From: a bacterium
GTDB taxonomy: Bacteria; Desulfobacterota; Desulfocorpusculales; Desulfocorpusculum
Reading direction: 5' to 3'
Assembly: GCA_037481695.1 (NCBI GenBank)
Contig: JBBFLE010000014.1
Span: forward strand, 39,881-103,880
DNA length: 64,000 nt
The position numbers and the translations under genes were made by a program. Below the pieces are notes generated by a model. It made no database searches. It was not told the DNA's origin and saw only the letters and a program-made list of their open reading frames with translations. This document shows positions 1-8,856 of the stretch, piece after piece. The stretch's first letter is position 1; each line of letters opens with the position of its first letter.

Positions 1-783
1 CTTGGCTTTTGCGCAGGTTGTCCCCATAGGGCCACTTATTGGGCCGTAAAGAAGGCGCTGGCTCTGGACGGCCGGGAAGGTTTTGTGTTGGGGGATATCG
101 GTTGCTACTCCCTGGGCATGGGGCCTGCCGGCTTTTTCCAAATGAAAACCCTTCATGCCATGGGGTCAGGAGCTGGCTTGGCCAATGGATTTGGCCAGTT
201 GGGCAGATTCGGGCTGGATCAGCCGGTATTGGCTGTTTGCGGGGACTCCACTTTCTACCATGCCGCCATCCCTGCCCTTGTGAATGCCAAATACAATGGC
301 TCCAGTTTCCTGATGCTTATTTTGGATAACAGAGCGACGGCCATGACAGGATTCCAACCTCACCCGGGCACAGGCCGTACAGCCATGGGAGAAACCGTAG
401 ACCCCATCGACATAGAGGGGCTTTGCAGGGCTCTAGGAGTCCAGGTCAAGAGTGTGGATCCATTCGATCTGGACAGCACCGTAGAGGTGCTTACGGATTT
501 TCTAAGACAAGAAAAAGGCGTAAGGGTGCTAGTGCTCAAGCAGGAATGCGCACTGGTCAGGGGAAAGCGTCAGGGGAGACTCTTCAAGATCAGGGTTGAT
601 CAGGATCGTTGTCTGGGCCTTCAATGTGGGTGCAATCGTCTGTGCACCAGAGTTTTCAGATGTCCTGGATTGGTCTGGGACAGCACATCCGGAAAGGCCA
701 CTGTGGATGACGCCATTTGCACTGGTTGTGGAGTTTGTGCCACCATATGCCCGGCCTCGGCCATCCTCAAGGAGGCAGTCTGA
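1..783 (+). CDS. iorA: Indolepyruvate:ferredoxin oxidoreductase, alpha subunit (3' part, 5' end outside window)
   Basis: The reading frame is open from base 1, so this is the C-terminal 260 residues of a protein that is normally about 600 long. It begins in the thiamine-diphosphate region with FCAGCPHRATYW, followed by GDIGCYS, GDSTFYH and DNRATAMTG, all typical of IorA. The end is a ferredoxin-like module. The last cluster motif is regular (CTGCGVCATICP), while the one before it has unusual spacing (C-x4-C-x-C-x3-C). The enzyme oxidatively decarboxylates aryl pyruvates from aromatic amino acids to aryl-acetyl-CoA, reducing ferredoxin in the cytoplasm. iorB follows after 3 bases, so the two are co-transcribed. 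The identification is firm; the N-terminal domain is not visible. Confidence 0.93.
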   Translation, partial: LGFCAGCPHRATYWAVKKALALDGREGFVLGDIGCYSLGMGPAGFFQMKTLHAMGSGAGLANGFGQLGRFGLDQPVLAVCGDSTFYHAAIPALVNAKYNGSSFLMLILDNRATAMTGFQPHPGTGRTAMGETVDPIDIEGLCRALGVQVKSVDPFDLDSTVEVLTDFLRQEKGVRVLVLKQECALVRGKRQGRLFKIRVDQDRCLGLQCGCNRLCTRVFRCPGLVWDSTSGKATVDDAICTGCGVCATICPASAILKEAV

Positions 784-786
784 AAA

Positions 787-1410
787 ATGCTTTTGGAGAA
801 GGATCCTTGGAACCTTGTTATAACCGGGGTGGGAGGCCAGGGAAATGTTTTGGCTTCTCAGATCCTGGGTCAGATCCTGGTGGACAAGGGGTATCTGGTC
901 ACCATAGGGGAAACCTATGGTGCATCCCAAAGAGGTGGCTCTGTAATGAGTCATTTGCGTGTCTCCACAAGGGATCAGTTCTCACCCATCATCCCAGAGG
1001 GGCAGGCAGATCTGGTGATAGGTCTTGAACCCATAGAGGTATTGAGGGTCATGACCCAGTATGGAAACCCTGGGACCATGGCCCTGATAAATCTTCGACC
1101 GGTTCACCCCATTGAGGTCATAGCAGGGGAGAGCCGTTACCCTGAAGTGGAAGAGGTGTTGCTCAAGATCAAGAGATTGAGTTCCAGGATCTGGATCTTG
1201 AATGCCACTGAAATAGCCCTGGACATGGGGGATCCTATTTTCTCCAACATGGTCATGCTGGGGGCCTTGTCAGCTCTGAGTCTTCTGCCTGTGGACCAGG
1301 AAGGGTTTTGCTCAGCAGCTCAGAAGCTCATGGGCAGCCACCGCATGCAAGATAATCTCCTGGCCTTTCAAAAGGGCAAAATGGCCATAAAGGAGTACAA
1401 GAACGGATAG
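787..1410 (+). CDS. iorB: Indolepyruvate:ferredoxin oxidoreductase, beta subunit
   Basis: This 207-residue protein has the usual length of IorB and opens with the family signature VITGVGGQGNVLASQIL, followed by ETYGASQRGGSV and SHLRVS. It belongs to the pyruvate-ferredoxin oxidoreductase gamma-type domain and pairs with IorA to form the active enzyme. The ATG follows the iorA stop by 3 bases and is preceded by GGAGG inside the end of iorA, which suggests translational coupling. No separate promoter is visible. The following 205 bases hold no gene, and the next genes are on the other strand. Confidence 0.93.
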   Translation: MLLEKDPWNLVITGVGGQGNVLASQILGQILVDKGYLVTIGETYGASQRGGSVMSHLRVSTRDQFSPIIPEGQADLVIGLEPIEVLRVMTQYGNPGTMALINLRPVHPIEVIAGESRYPEVEEVLLKIKRLSSRIWILNATEIALDMGDPIFSNMVMLGALSALSLLPVDQEGFCSAAQKLMGSHRMQDNLLAFQKGKMAIKEYKNG

Positions 1411-1615
1411 ATTGTTTTGCCTTACAAAGCCATGGTTTGAGCTTTCCCCTCCGGAGACCAGTGTGTATGGTACAATGAACAGATCATGTGCTAACTGGTT
1501 TTCTCTCTCTCAGCTCCTGGCTGGCTTTAAAGTTGCAAATGCCCAGATGTACCGGCGGGTTGTGACTTAGCCCCCAGCTTAACTGAGCCTGCCCAATGGT
1601 GTGCAATTCTCAGAT

Positions 1616-1933
1616 TCAGCTGCTGTACTGGCGAAATATTTCCTGTAGCTCTTGAATCAGAGCTATCTCCATGGGCAGATACGAGTCGTCCTCTAGTACG
1701 AACTCCAGGATATAGGTGAGTTTATGTTCTACTGCTGTGGTGGGATGCTCCACCTTCTGGGTTATGCGGATTTCCTTTAGACCCTTGTAATCTTCTCTTT
1801 TGGAGGTCTCGGTTCTCTCTAGAATCAAAGCCAGACCTTTCCTGGCTTCCTCCACTGTGTCTATGATCACCTCTATGCCCACCAAGCGTTTTATTGCCTT
1901 TGTCATTTGATCTTCGTATACCTTGATCTTCAT
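1616..1933 (-). CDS. Small conserved-looking protein of unknown function
   Basis: This 105-residue, charged, mixed alpha/beta-type protein has no motif I recognise and no signal peptide or membrane segment. A good ribosome binding site (GGGAG) lies about 7 bases before the ATG, and its composition resembles neighbouring real genes. It is the last gene of the run that starts at cysS, 55 bases after a small coiled-coil gene. It contains a heptad-like stretch (KAIKRLVGIEVIIDTVEEAR) and an acidic C-terminal helix. Function unknown. Confidence 0.6.
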   Translation of the reverse strand: MKIKVYEDQMTKAIKRLVGIEVIIDTVEEARKGLALILERTETSKREDYKGLKEIRITQKVEHPTTAVEHKLTYILEFVLEDDSYLPMEIALIQELQEIFRQYSS

Positions 1934-1988
1934 GAGGCTCTCTCCCTGGGCTTCAGTGCCTTAGTCATCGCCATGACAGAACTACAGG

Positions 1989-2207
1989 TTAGATTTCAGC
2001 TTCTTTTCGCAGGATCTTGATGCGATTATCCATCCTGTCCATGAGGTTCTTGAGCTCCAGCTGCAAAGAGGCCATGTTCTCGTGACGACGCTTGTAGATC
2101 TTCTCCACCTCTGTTCGCCAGTATTCCACGGTCCTTCTCTCCCTCTCTGCCATCTCCCTTTGGAGCCTTTTTTGCATCTCTGCTAGGACCGTCCTGTCTA
2201 CTCCCAT
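1989..2207 (-). CDS. Small coiled-coil protein of unknown function
   Basis: This 72-residue, highly charged protein is predicted by eye to be almost entirely helical (Q-K-R-L-Q-R-E-M-A-E-R-E-R pattern, then a leucine/methionine heptad near the C-terminus). It has no signal peptide. The ATG has an excellent ribosome binding site, GGGAGG spaced 6 bases. That favours this frame over an overlapping frame at 2026-2313, which starts on the stop of the DUF362 gene but has a biased, repeat-like composition. It lies between the DUF362 gene and another small unknown gene in the cysS run. Function unknown. Confidence 0.62.
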   Translation of the reverse strand: MGVDRTVLAEMQKRLQREMAERERRTVEYWRTEVEKIYKRRHENMASLQLELKNLMDRMDNRIKILRKEAEI

Positions 2208-2309
2208 GGATTTCCTCCCATTCAGTCAAGGGCTTTTTGTGCCCCAGCAAGAGGGCCTCGGGCCCCGACTCCCAGATCCACCTGTCCCGGCTGTTCAAAA
2301 AAAAGGGCT

Positions 2310-3323
2310 TCATGCTTCCAAATGCCTGAGCTCTATTGCATCTATTCGATCTTCACCCAGTCCCCTTTGACCGGCCAGGGAGATATGAGTTGGGGATCTG
2401 TTCTCTTCTTCCAGCGAAGGCAACCCCAGTTCCCTCCTCCTGGCCGAAAGTATGGATTCTCCTATTCTGTCTAAAGCCACTGGATCACAGGAGATCAACA
2501 GCCCGGCAAAAGGCCACACCCACCGGGGCGAGTATGAAGGCCCCCCATGACATTGAGCCCTGGTGGCGTCGCAGACCACCAGACACTGTCTGCGCCGCAG
2601 TTCTGGGTGATCCAATAGATCCACCAGATAGGGGCTGCAGGTCTGGTCGTGGTATTTGTTGGGGTTATGGATCACCCCAAAGAGGTTTTTCATTGATATG
2701 CTGACCCCTGCTAAATCGTGATCCTTCAGAACCGGGACATTGATGAGGCAGGTGGCCCAACGGATGATCACCTGGCTGAAACAAGATCCTATGGAGCCAT
2801 GTACCCTGGGCATGGGTTCGTAACCGTAGCGATCTGTGCCAAAACAAAGAGGGCCTTGCTCCTCCTCCCTGATTCTGTAACCGGCCAAGCTGAGTTCTCG
2901 GCTTGTACGGTCCCAAATCAGGATATTGCGGCCAGGCACGCCTGCATCCATGAGTTCAGCAGCCAAGGCCATGGCCACATCAGGGCGCGTTGCTATACCT
3001 GGACCTCCTACTCCGTTTACCTTGATGGCTATTCGGTCTTGAGGGCTGAAAAACAATTTCCACACATCCCTGGCTTTCTCTGCGGTGAGTTGTTCCAAGC
3101 CTCTCCTCAACCAGGTGCGGATCAAATCCACCTGGTCCTGTTGATCTTTTCTGGCCAAGCTCTTGTCTCTGATGAGGCAAACCCTGCCTTTGAGCCATGG
3201 GAAAGAGGATTGCCATCCACCCCAGGAATTCCGGGGCCCAGCAGTGACTGCCATGGCTCCCCAGGCTCCCATGAGCCTCATGAAACACCTTCGCGTAAGG
3301 CCCTGGAAGCTCTCAGAAGACAT
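2310..3323 (-). CDS. DUF362-family protein with Tat signal
   Basis: This protein of about 337 residues starts with a twin-arginine motif (LTRRCFMRLMG) followed by a short hydrophobic stretch, so it is probably exported folded by the Tat system. The body carries features of DUF362 proteins: IAIKVNGVGGPGIATRP near the start of the domain, SISMKNLFGVI, and an LVVCDATRAQCHGGP segment. The role of DUF362 is not established; some members carry iron-sulfur clusters. A longer frame reaches 3368, but the ATG at 3323 gives the Tat signal directly and overlaps the preceding stop by 11 bases, which suits coupling to the MEMO/AMMECR1 gene. Both neighbours carry export signals, so they may work together outside the cytoplasmic membrane. 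Confidence 0.8.
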   Translation of the reverse strand: MSSESFQGLTRRCFMRLMGAWGAMAVTAGPRNSWGGWQSSFPWLKGRVCLIRDKSLARKDQQDQVDLIRTWLRRGLEQLTAEKARDVWKLFFSPQDRIAIKVNGVGGPGIATRPDVAMALAAELMDAGVPGRNILIWDRTSRELSLAGYRIREEEQGPLCFGTDRYGYEPMPRVHGSIGSCFSQVIIRWATCLINVPVLKDHDLAGVSISMKNLFGVIHNPNKYHDQTCSPYLVDLLDHPELRRRQCLVVCDATRAQCHGGPSYSPRWVWPFAGLLISCDPVALDRIGESILSARRRELGLPSLEEENRSPTHISLAGQRGLGEDRIDAIELRHLEA

Positions 3324-4794
3324 CGGCAGAAAAGGCGTAGATTTCTGTCTGAGGGTCCTTCCAGGCATCTGGTGGCAAACCGGCTTTGATGCAAGTCTGT
3401 GACAGAAAGGTCTCCAGCCCCCAACCGTTGTCGGTAGCTACCTGAGGAAGAAGAAGACCTCTTCTGGGCCCTCTGACCACGTAAAGGCCGTGGGTCCCCA
3501 CCTTCACCTGGGAGATATCGGTTACCCGTTGCATGGGGGTCAGCACGGAAATCTCAACTTCTACCTTTGGCCATTCCTCCTGACTCAGGGGGGGAAACCG
3601 AGGGTCTTCAAAAGCCGCGGCCCTGGCCATGTCCCTTACGGTCTCATAAAGAGGCTTCACGGCTTGGATGAATCCTATGCAGCCCCTGAGTCTCTTGTTT
3701 TTCTCCAGGGTGACAAAGGCGCCTCTGGGCTCGCGCAACCTGGGGGGCACATCAGAGATCTCTGGGGCGGCCTTGCCCTCAAAAGCTGTGGCTATGCTTT
3801 GTCTGGCAATGTCTTTGAGCAGTTTTTTTTCATCCTCGGTAAGCCCCAGATCCACTCCCACCTTGGCTGTTTCCCCTTTTTCTTCTTTCATATCCTTTCT
3901 CCAGCACACTGCCCCATAGCCCACCACCCTGGAATTATCCCCCGAGACTTCTCCTGAATGGGAATAGCCCAGCACCTCCCCCTTTTTCACTCCGGCGCTC
4001 CTCACCAGGCGAAGGGTGGTCAAGATAGGGCCTATACCACAGGCCTCCAGCCTGCCCGCCGAGACTTCCTCCCATAGGCCCTCCGGATCCACCTGTTCCA
4101 TATACTTTAAGACCCTGCGGTCCATTTTCTCTGCAACCTGAGAGGGGTAGAAGTGGGAAAGGTCAGAGGATGCCACCACCAGGAATCTGCTCCCATCCAT
4201 AACTTTCTCAAGAACTTTAGCCAACTCCTGAGCGCTTTCCAAATCCTGGCTTCCCATTACAAGGGGTATGAGTTTCCAACCACCGGCCAGAGTCTCCTGA
4301 AGGAAGGGGACCTGCACCTCCAGGGCGTGTTCCCTGCTGTGTGCCTCGGGCAGGTCCCGTATCATGAGGCTGGATTTCATCAGAAGATCACATCTTTCTT
4401 CATCTACCTGAACCGAACCCAGGGGAGTACGATAGCTTCCCTTGGGCCAAACCGAAACGCCACGAAACCCCACCCTGTGGCTGGGAGACAATACCACCAC
4501 TGTATCCAGATGCTGGCCTCTTACCTGGTTATAACTTAGGCCAGCAACACTCCCGCAGTAAATATAACCAGCATGGGGGGCCAAAATGGCCATGGGTGGA
4601 GCCTTGAGGTGGCCGGGCGAGGAAGCTCCCAAAAAAGCCCTTAACTGTTTCCTCAGCAGCTCGGGCTGATCAGGGTAAAACTGACCTGCCACCGCAGGCT
4701 CACGTACCGGTTGCATGGCCCATACCTCCCCTGCGGCTTGTATAGCCATTGTCGTGAAGCCCATCAACACAGCACAGATGCCAAGGGTTCTCAT
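3313..4794 (-). CDS. AmmeMemoRadiSam proteins B (MEMO1-like) and A (AMMECR1-like) fused, exported
   Basis: This protein of about 493 residues has two domains. Residues about 30-300 are MEMO1-like, with the metal-site histidines in APHAGYIYCG and SPSHRVGF, then SSDLSHFYP and a cysteine in ACGIGPILTTL. Residues about 315-490 are AMMECR1-like, with the hallmark LRGCIG, then PRFPPL and WKDPQTEIYAF. From the ATG at 4794 there is a clear signal peptide (MRTLGICAVLMGF, then a cleavage-like VWA), so the fusion should act outside the cytoplasmic membrane. A TTG at 4845 would extend it by 17 residues over the end of cysS. The third member of the system, the radical SAM protein, is not adjacent. Biochemical role unknown; domain calls are firm. 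Confidence 0.88.
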   Translation of the reverse strand: MRTLGICAVLMGFTTMAIQAAGEVWAMQPVREPAVAGQFYPDQPELLRKQLRAFLGASSPGHLKAPPMAILAPHAGYIYCGSVAGLSYNQVRGQHLDTVVVLSPSHRVGFRGVSVWPKGSYRTPLGSVQVDEERCDLLMKSSLMIRDLPEAHSREHALEVQVPFLQETLAGGWKLIPLVMGSQDLESAQELAKVLEKVMDGSRFLVVASSDLSHFYPSQVAEKMDRRVLKYMEQVDPEGLWEEVSAGRLEACGIGPILTTLRLVRSAGVKKGEVLGYSHSGEVSGDNSRVVGYGAVCWRKDMKEEKGETAKVGVDLGLTEDEKKLLKDIARQSIATAFEGKAAPEISDVPPRLREPRGAFVTLEKNKRLRGCIGFIQAVKPLYETVRDMARAAAFEDPRFPPLSQEEWPKVEVEISVLTPMQRVTDISQVKVGTHGLYVVRGPRRGLLLPQVATDNGWGLETFLSQTCIKAGLPPDAWKDPQTEIYAFSADVF

Positions 4795-4814
4795 GGCCTG
4801 GTTTCTGCTTGGGT

Positions 4815-6305
4815 TCAGTGAAAGGCTCCTGGTCTTATTTTCCAAGTAGTGCCTTGCGGCGAATCCAAAACCTGAATTCCTTTGGCAGCAAGTTCATCCC
4901 GGATTCTGTCGGCTTCGGAAAAGTTGCGTTCCAGGCGCGCTTGGGATCTCTTTCGCAGAAGTGATTCAATCTGCTCTCTTTGGATCCCCAGGCGTCCCAA
5001 AAGCAGATTCTCCTTTTGAGACTGGAACTGTGCTGGGGAAAGCTGCAAAATGCCCAGGCACTCCCGCGCCAATTTAAAGCAGGCCAAGGCAGCCTCTAGC
5101 ACAACCAAAGCCCCTGGGTCGGTTGCGCTCTCATCCAGCCACTGGTTCAAGTTTCTGGTGAGTTCGAAAATCCCTGCCATGGCCCTGGGGGTGTTAAAGT
5201 CATCTTCCATGGCCTCATGAAAGCTTTTTTGGAATTGCCCTATGAAGCCAGGTAGTTGCCTGGCCGAATCAAGCTCCTGCGAGGCCCCTGAAATCTTTTG
5301 CCCCTGAGCTTGTAGAGCATGTTTTTCCAGACGTTCCAGGGTTCCGTAGAGCCTGTCCAAGGCTGCTTGGGCCTCGGCCATGCCTGCCTCTGTGAAGTCC
5401 AGGGGTTTGCGATAGTGGGTCATGAGGAAAAAAAGGCGGATTTCCTCGGGATGGTAGCGCTCCAGGGTTTCACGGATAGTCAGGATGTTTCCCAGGGACT
5501 TGGACATCTTGACCCTTTCCCTGGTAAGAGGGCCGTTGTGAATCCAGAATCTAGCCAGGGGTTTTCCAGTGAGAGCCTCTGACTGAGCTATCTCATTTTC
5601 GTGATGGGGGAAGACCAGATCCAGACCCCCACCGTGGATGTCCAGGGGCTGCCCCAGATATTTCTGGCTCATGCAAGAGCACTCTATGTGCCAACCTGGC
5701 CTGCCTAGCCCCCATGGACTCTCCCAAGCAGGCTCTCCTGGCTTGCTTTTTTTCCAAAGAGCAAAATCCAGGGGATCCTTTTTTCTTTCGTCAGGCTCCA
5801 CCCTGGCCCCGGCCATCATCTGGTCTCTGTCCCTTCGGGAAAGCTTTCCATATCCCTGGAAACTGGAGACCGAAAAGTACACGTTTCCATCCACCGCATA
5901 TGCCACCCCTTTTTCCTCCAGAGCTCTTATCATCTGGATCATATCGGCCACATGCTCTGTGGCAAGGGGCTCCAGGGTGGGGGAAAGAACTCCCAGATTT
6001 GCCATGTCCCTCTGAAATGCTTCTATATATTTCCTGGATATCTCGTTCCATTGAAGCCCTTCCCTTTGGGCCCTGTCCAGTATCTTATCGTCTATGTCAG
6101 TGAAGTTCCTTATGTATTTTACCTCCAAACCCATGTATTGAAGGTATCTGTATATCACGTCAAAAACAATGGCCGAGCGCGCGTGTCCCACGTGGCACTC
6201 GTCGTAAACGGTGACACCGCACACATACATTCGAACCCGCCCCGGCTCAAGGGGTTCAAAAGGCTCTTTACGGTGGGTAAGGGAATTATAGATCTGAAGT
6301 GCCAT
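4815..6305 (-). CDS. cysS: Cysteine--tRNA ligase
   Basis: This 496-residue protein is a complete class I cysteinyl-tRNA synthetase. It shows the HIGH motif as HVGHA, the zinc ligands (first Cys in YVCGVTVYD, Cys in HIECSCM, His and Glu in FPHHENEIAQ), KMSKSLGN for ATP binding, and the C-terminal ERNFSEADRIRDEL region. It charges tRNA-Cys in the cytoplasm. An ATG at 6305 with GGAG just upstream is preferred over a GTG four codons earlier. It is the first gene of the run to 1616 and lies behind a good promoter at 6484-6513, which leaves a leader of about 170 bases. It is the genuine CysRS, in contrast to the degenerate copy fused to CysM at 19194-21509. Confidence 0.97.
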   Translation of the reverse strand: MALQIYNSLTHRKEPFEPLEPGRVRMYVCGVTVYDECHVGHARSAIVFDVIYRYLQYMGLEVKYIRNFTDIDDKILDRAQREGLQWNEISRKYIEAFQRDMANLGVLSPTLEPLATEHVADMIQMIRALEEKGVAYAVDGNVYFSVSSFQGYGKLSRRDRDQMMAGARVEPDERKKDPLDFALWKKSKPGEPAWESPWGLGRPGWHIECSCMSQKYLGQPLDIHGGGLDLVFPHHENEIAQSEALTGKPLARFWIHNGPLTRERVKMSKSLGNILTIRETLERYHPEEIRLFFLMTHYRKPLDFTEAGMAEAQAALDRLYGTLERLEKHALQAQGQKISGASQELDSARQLPGFIGQFQKSFHEAMEDDFNTPRAMAGIFELTRNLNQWLDESATDPGALVVLEAALACFKLARECLGILQLSPAQFQSQKENLLLGRLGIQREQIESLLRKRSQARLERNFSEADRIRDELAAKGIQVLDSPQGTTWKIRPGAFH

Positions 6306-6483
6306 GACTCCAGCCACTCTTATGCGCCAGGACCTGAATACTCAAAGACCTTGCATGGAGGCCACTCCAATACTTGGGCCTTTAAACCTTGGAAATGCAT
6401 CGCGCAGAGCAAACAAGATTGCTTTTTCTCGGAGTTTTCCTTGCTTGAAGTTCGCAAGACTCCAAGTGGCAAATCCTCCTGGC

Positions 6484-6513
6484 ATAATATCCTTGGCACA
6501 TCTCTGGTGTCAA
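6484..6513 (-). promoter_or_regulatory. Sigma-70-type promoter for the cysS run
   Basis: On the minus strand a perfect -35 box TTGACA (6513-6508) is followed after 18 bases by TATTAT (6489-6484), five of six matches to the -10 consensus. It points at cysS, about 180 bases downstream. I looked for a T-box or other attenuator in the leader and saw no specifier loop or terminator with a U run. Confidence 0.6.
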
Positions 6514-6534
6514 TGAGCCCATAGGCAGCGGATC

Positions 6535-7239
6535 TCAGTCCGGAAGCGCAACCCTTCGGAAGGCTTCAGCGTACATACATCCGACCTCTTTGCCCATCTC
6601 CTGGAAACGTTGTCGTATGAACTTTTGCATGGAAACAGGATCCTTCACCTGGCTCTTATGGGAGAGGATGGCCTGTATCTTGAGATCCATGACGCTGGTT
6701 ATATCCTGCCAGTGGTTTGGGCAGTGGGTGGCAAAAAAGTAGGCTTCTTTCACCTTGTGGGGGGCCAGGCCTTCCTCCATGAGCTCTTGGAAGAAATTAG
6801 GATTTCCGCATGCAGGGTAAAGGGCGTCAAATACCGCTTCTGCGGCCATGCGGTGATCCCTGTGGCTCACATAAGGATTCTCAAAGACCCTGTTGGCCGG
6901 ATCTTGGCAAAGCACTACCTCTGGTTTTAGCTTTCTTATCCACCTGACCAGCTCCTTTCTGAGTTGCCGGTCGTTTTCCAGCTCTCCATCTTGAAAGCCC
7001 AGAAAAAAAACATCCCTCACACCCACCAACCCGGCTGCCCTCCGTTGCTCCTCTCGACGCAATTTCGCAATTTCTTTGGGTGTGTCTGATAGCTGCTCAG
7101 AGCCTTTGTCTCCATCTGTACAAATGAGATAGTTGACCCTGGCCCCTGCCTTGGCCCACAAGGCCACGGTCCCGGCGCACCCAAAATCCACATCATCGGG
7201 ATGAGCACTAACTACCAAGACTTCAGAGGGAATCTCCAT
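6535..7239 (-). CDS. PIG-L/LmbE family deacetylase
   Basis: This 234-residue protein opens with the family zinc site VVSAHPDDVDFGCAG and continues with TDGDKGSE, FLGFQDGEL and a distal SHRDHR motif supplying the second histidine. Family members remove acetyl groups from N-acetylglucosamine-containing substrates (for example GlcNAc-inositol or GlcNAc-malate). The sequence alone does not say which substrate is used here. The open frame extends to 7440, but the ATG at 7239 has a good ribosome binding site (GAGAGGAG) and starts right at the conserved domain. It stands alone, divergent from a secreted protein gene. It could supply a deacetylated sugar for thiol or glycan synthesis. Confidence 0.88.
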   Translation of the reverse strand: MEIPSEVLVVSAHPDDVDFGCAGTVALWAKAGARVNYLICTDGDKGSEQLSDTPKEIAKLRREEQRRAAGLVGVRDVFFLGFQDGELENDRQLRKELVRWIRKLKPEVVLCQDPANRVFENPYVSHRDHRMAAEAVFDALYPACGNPNFFQELMEEGLAPHKVKEAYFFATHCPNHWQDITSVMDLKIQAILSHKSQVKDPVSMQKFIRQRFQEMGKEVGCMYAEAFRRVALPD

Positions 7240-7487
7240 GAATCTCCTCTCCCAAGAGCTTTTAAGGCCGGATATTTGATTCCTTCTGTTCCACAAGCAG
7301 TGGATGGGTCGGCCCACTAGATGATATTCTAGGCTTGGGCAATTGGCCAAGATAGCGGGCCCGCACAGCATTAGAACTCCCCGGTGCAAGGTGTGCTGGG
7401 TGGCTCCGCTTGAGAGGGTAGCCCCCCAGGGCAACGACATGCCAGGGTTTGTTTTAGATCAGATAGAGTGTTTGCTTCGGAGGTGTC

Positions 7488-8579
7488 ATGGCCCCAAGCA
7501 AAGTCAGATTTCTTGCCAAGACGTGGGTGATCTTGCTCTATCTTTGGATGCCGGCATGCCCCATGGCCTTGGCTGAAACCCCTAACAAACTCCTGTTTTT
7601 CAATACCCTGGCGGATCTGCTAAGAGGGGATCTTTGGCAGTGGATTTCCCAACAGGAGCTCCTACACCGTCTTTACATTTACCCCGAAAGGTTCCTTGTC
7701 ATAGGCATGGGTACTACCAACTGGCCTGAGCGAATGGGAGAGGTGCTGGTTACAGGAACCGTGGCCAACACACTCTTCCAGTGGGCAAATCCCGAATATC
7801 CTTACCGGGTGCAGAGTATCAAGGAAGGGGTTTTCCCCTGGATCCAACTGGCAGTGGTGGATCCCAAAAGCGCGCTGGAGTGGTCGCTGGAGCGCTCTCA
7901 AGACCTGCATGGAGCTCTCATTCAGCGATTCAGGCAGGAGGGGATAGACAGGTGCGCTCTTAGCATAGAGGCGGTGACCGCTCACGTGGAATATAGCCTC
8001 ACTTACAGGATACCCAAAAGCGGCTTTGACCTAAGCGTTCCGGCCGGAAGATCTGAATACATGAGAAGTTTCCAGGAGGAGGGCAGGGCCAAGTGGATCC
8101 TCCAGGGAATTTACGTGGACGAATCCCTGGCTCCCAGTTGTGGGATTCCTCCGGGCCAACCCTTGCTACTTGTGGGGTATAATCAAGAAACCCTCAACGG
8201 AGGCCTTGTTCGCCTGGCCAGGGTTCAAAATGCCAAGGTCCGCTATTTCCCCATAGAGCGCCACGAGGTCATCAAATCGGACCTTAGCATCTCAGATGTG
8301 AGGCTTCATGAGGGAAGGGTCAGCATAGACATACGCAATCTGGGAGCTCTGACAGCGGAGCATCTTAAGGTCAAGCTCAGCCTACCCGATACAGAGAGAG
8401 AACTGGAGGCGGTGCTTCCCAGGGTGAAACCCGGAGAAGAGGTAAGGGTGCGCTTCAATGTCAATATAAACCGCTCAGACCGCTCCCTCTTGATTCAACT
8501 GGATCCAGAAGAACAGATCCTGGAATCTGACAGATCCAACAATCGAGTGGAAAAAAAGCAGGGGCTTCTTGGATGGTAA
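7488..8579 (+). CDS. Secreted protein of unknown function with CARDB-like C-terminus
   Basis: This 363-residue protein begins with a signal peptide (KVRFLAKTWVILLYLW, cleavage near ALAETP). The middle part is unrecognised. The last 90 residues (from SDLSISDVRLHEGRVSIDIRN to SDRSNNRVEK) look like a CARDB/immunoglobulin-type beta domain, with the typical N-x-G and the closing D-x-S-N-N pattern, usually found in exported adhesive or scaffold proteins. The ATG is preceded by CGGAGG. The 248 bases upstream separate it from the divergent PIG-L gene, and it faces rpmB. A periplasmic or surface location is inferred. No enzyme motif was seen. Confidence 0.75.
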   Translation: MAPSKVRFLAKTWVILLYLWMPACPMALAETPNKLLFFNTLADLLRGDLWQWISQQELLHRLYIYPERFLVIGMGTTNWPERMGEVLVTGTVANTLFQWANPEYPYRVQSIKEGVFPWIQLAVVDPKSALEWSLERSQDLHGALIQRFRQEGIDRCALSIEAVTAHVEYSLTYRIPKSGFDLSVPAGRSEYMRSFQEEGRAKWILQGIYVDESLAPSCGIPPGQPLLLVGYNQETLNGGLVRLARVQNAKVRYFPIERHEVIKSDLSISDVRLHEGRVSIDIRNLGALTAEHLKVKLSLPDTERELEAVLPRVKPGEEVRVRFNVNINRSDRSLLIQLDPEEQILESDRSNNRVEKKQGLLGW

Positions 8580-8598
8580 GCCTTTCTGGCCCGGTCCC

Positions 8599-8790
8599 TC
8601 AGGCAGGCTTTTGGACAAGACCGGCCCTTATGCAGCGGGTGCAAACCCTGATCCGTTTTATTGTTCCCCTCTGCACCACGCGCACCTTCTGAAGGTTGGG
8701 CTGCCATATGCGAGTGGATTTCCTGTTGGAATGGCTCACGTTGTGTCCGTACTGTATACCCTTGTTACAGATCTCACACCTTCTGGACAT
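8599..8790 (-). CDS. rpmB: 50S ribosomal protein L28
   Basis: This 63-residue protein starts [11 protein letters not shown], the usual L28 start, and has [16 protein letters not shown] in the middle. It carries four cysteines in CEIC and CTRC, so it is the zinc-binding (C+) form. It is part of the large ribosomal subunit. The ATG at 8790 has AGGGAG 7 bases upstream. The frame continues to 8850 but the extension does not match the family. purM lies 66 bases upstream on the same strand. Confidence 0.95.
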   Translation of the reverse strand: MSRRCEICNKGIQYGHNVSHSNRKSTRIWQPNLQKVRVVQRGTIKRIRVCTRCIRAGLVQKPA

Positions 8791-8856
8791 CTCATCGCTC
8801 CCTGCACCGAAATTCAAAAAAATTATAGACCGGAAACGGTTTAGGGGCAAGTCTGT

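Noticed and set aside
2026..2313. A 95-codon frame starting on the DUF362 stop
   Set aside because: The overlap looks like coupling, but the frame overlaps a coiled-coil gene that has a much better ribosome binding site and a natural composition.
6306..6477. T-box or other cysteine-sensing leader before cysS
   Set aside because: The leader is long enough, but I found no specifier-loop pattern, T-box core or terminator with a U run.
8578..8612. Terminator between the secreted protein gene and rpmB
   Set aside because: Only a 6-bp stem (AAGCCT/AGGCTT) with a 21-base loop and four T; too weak to call.
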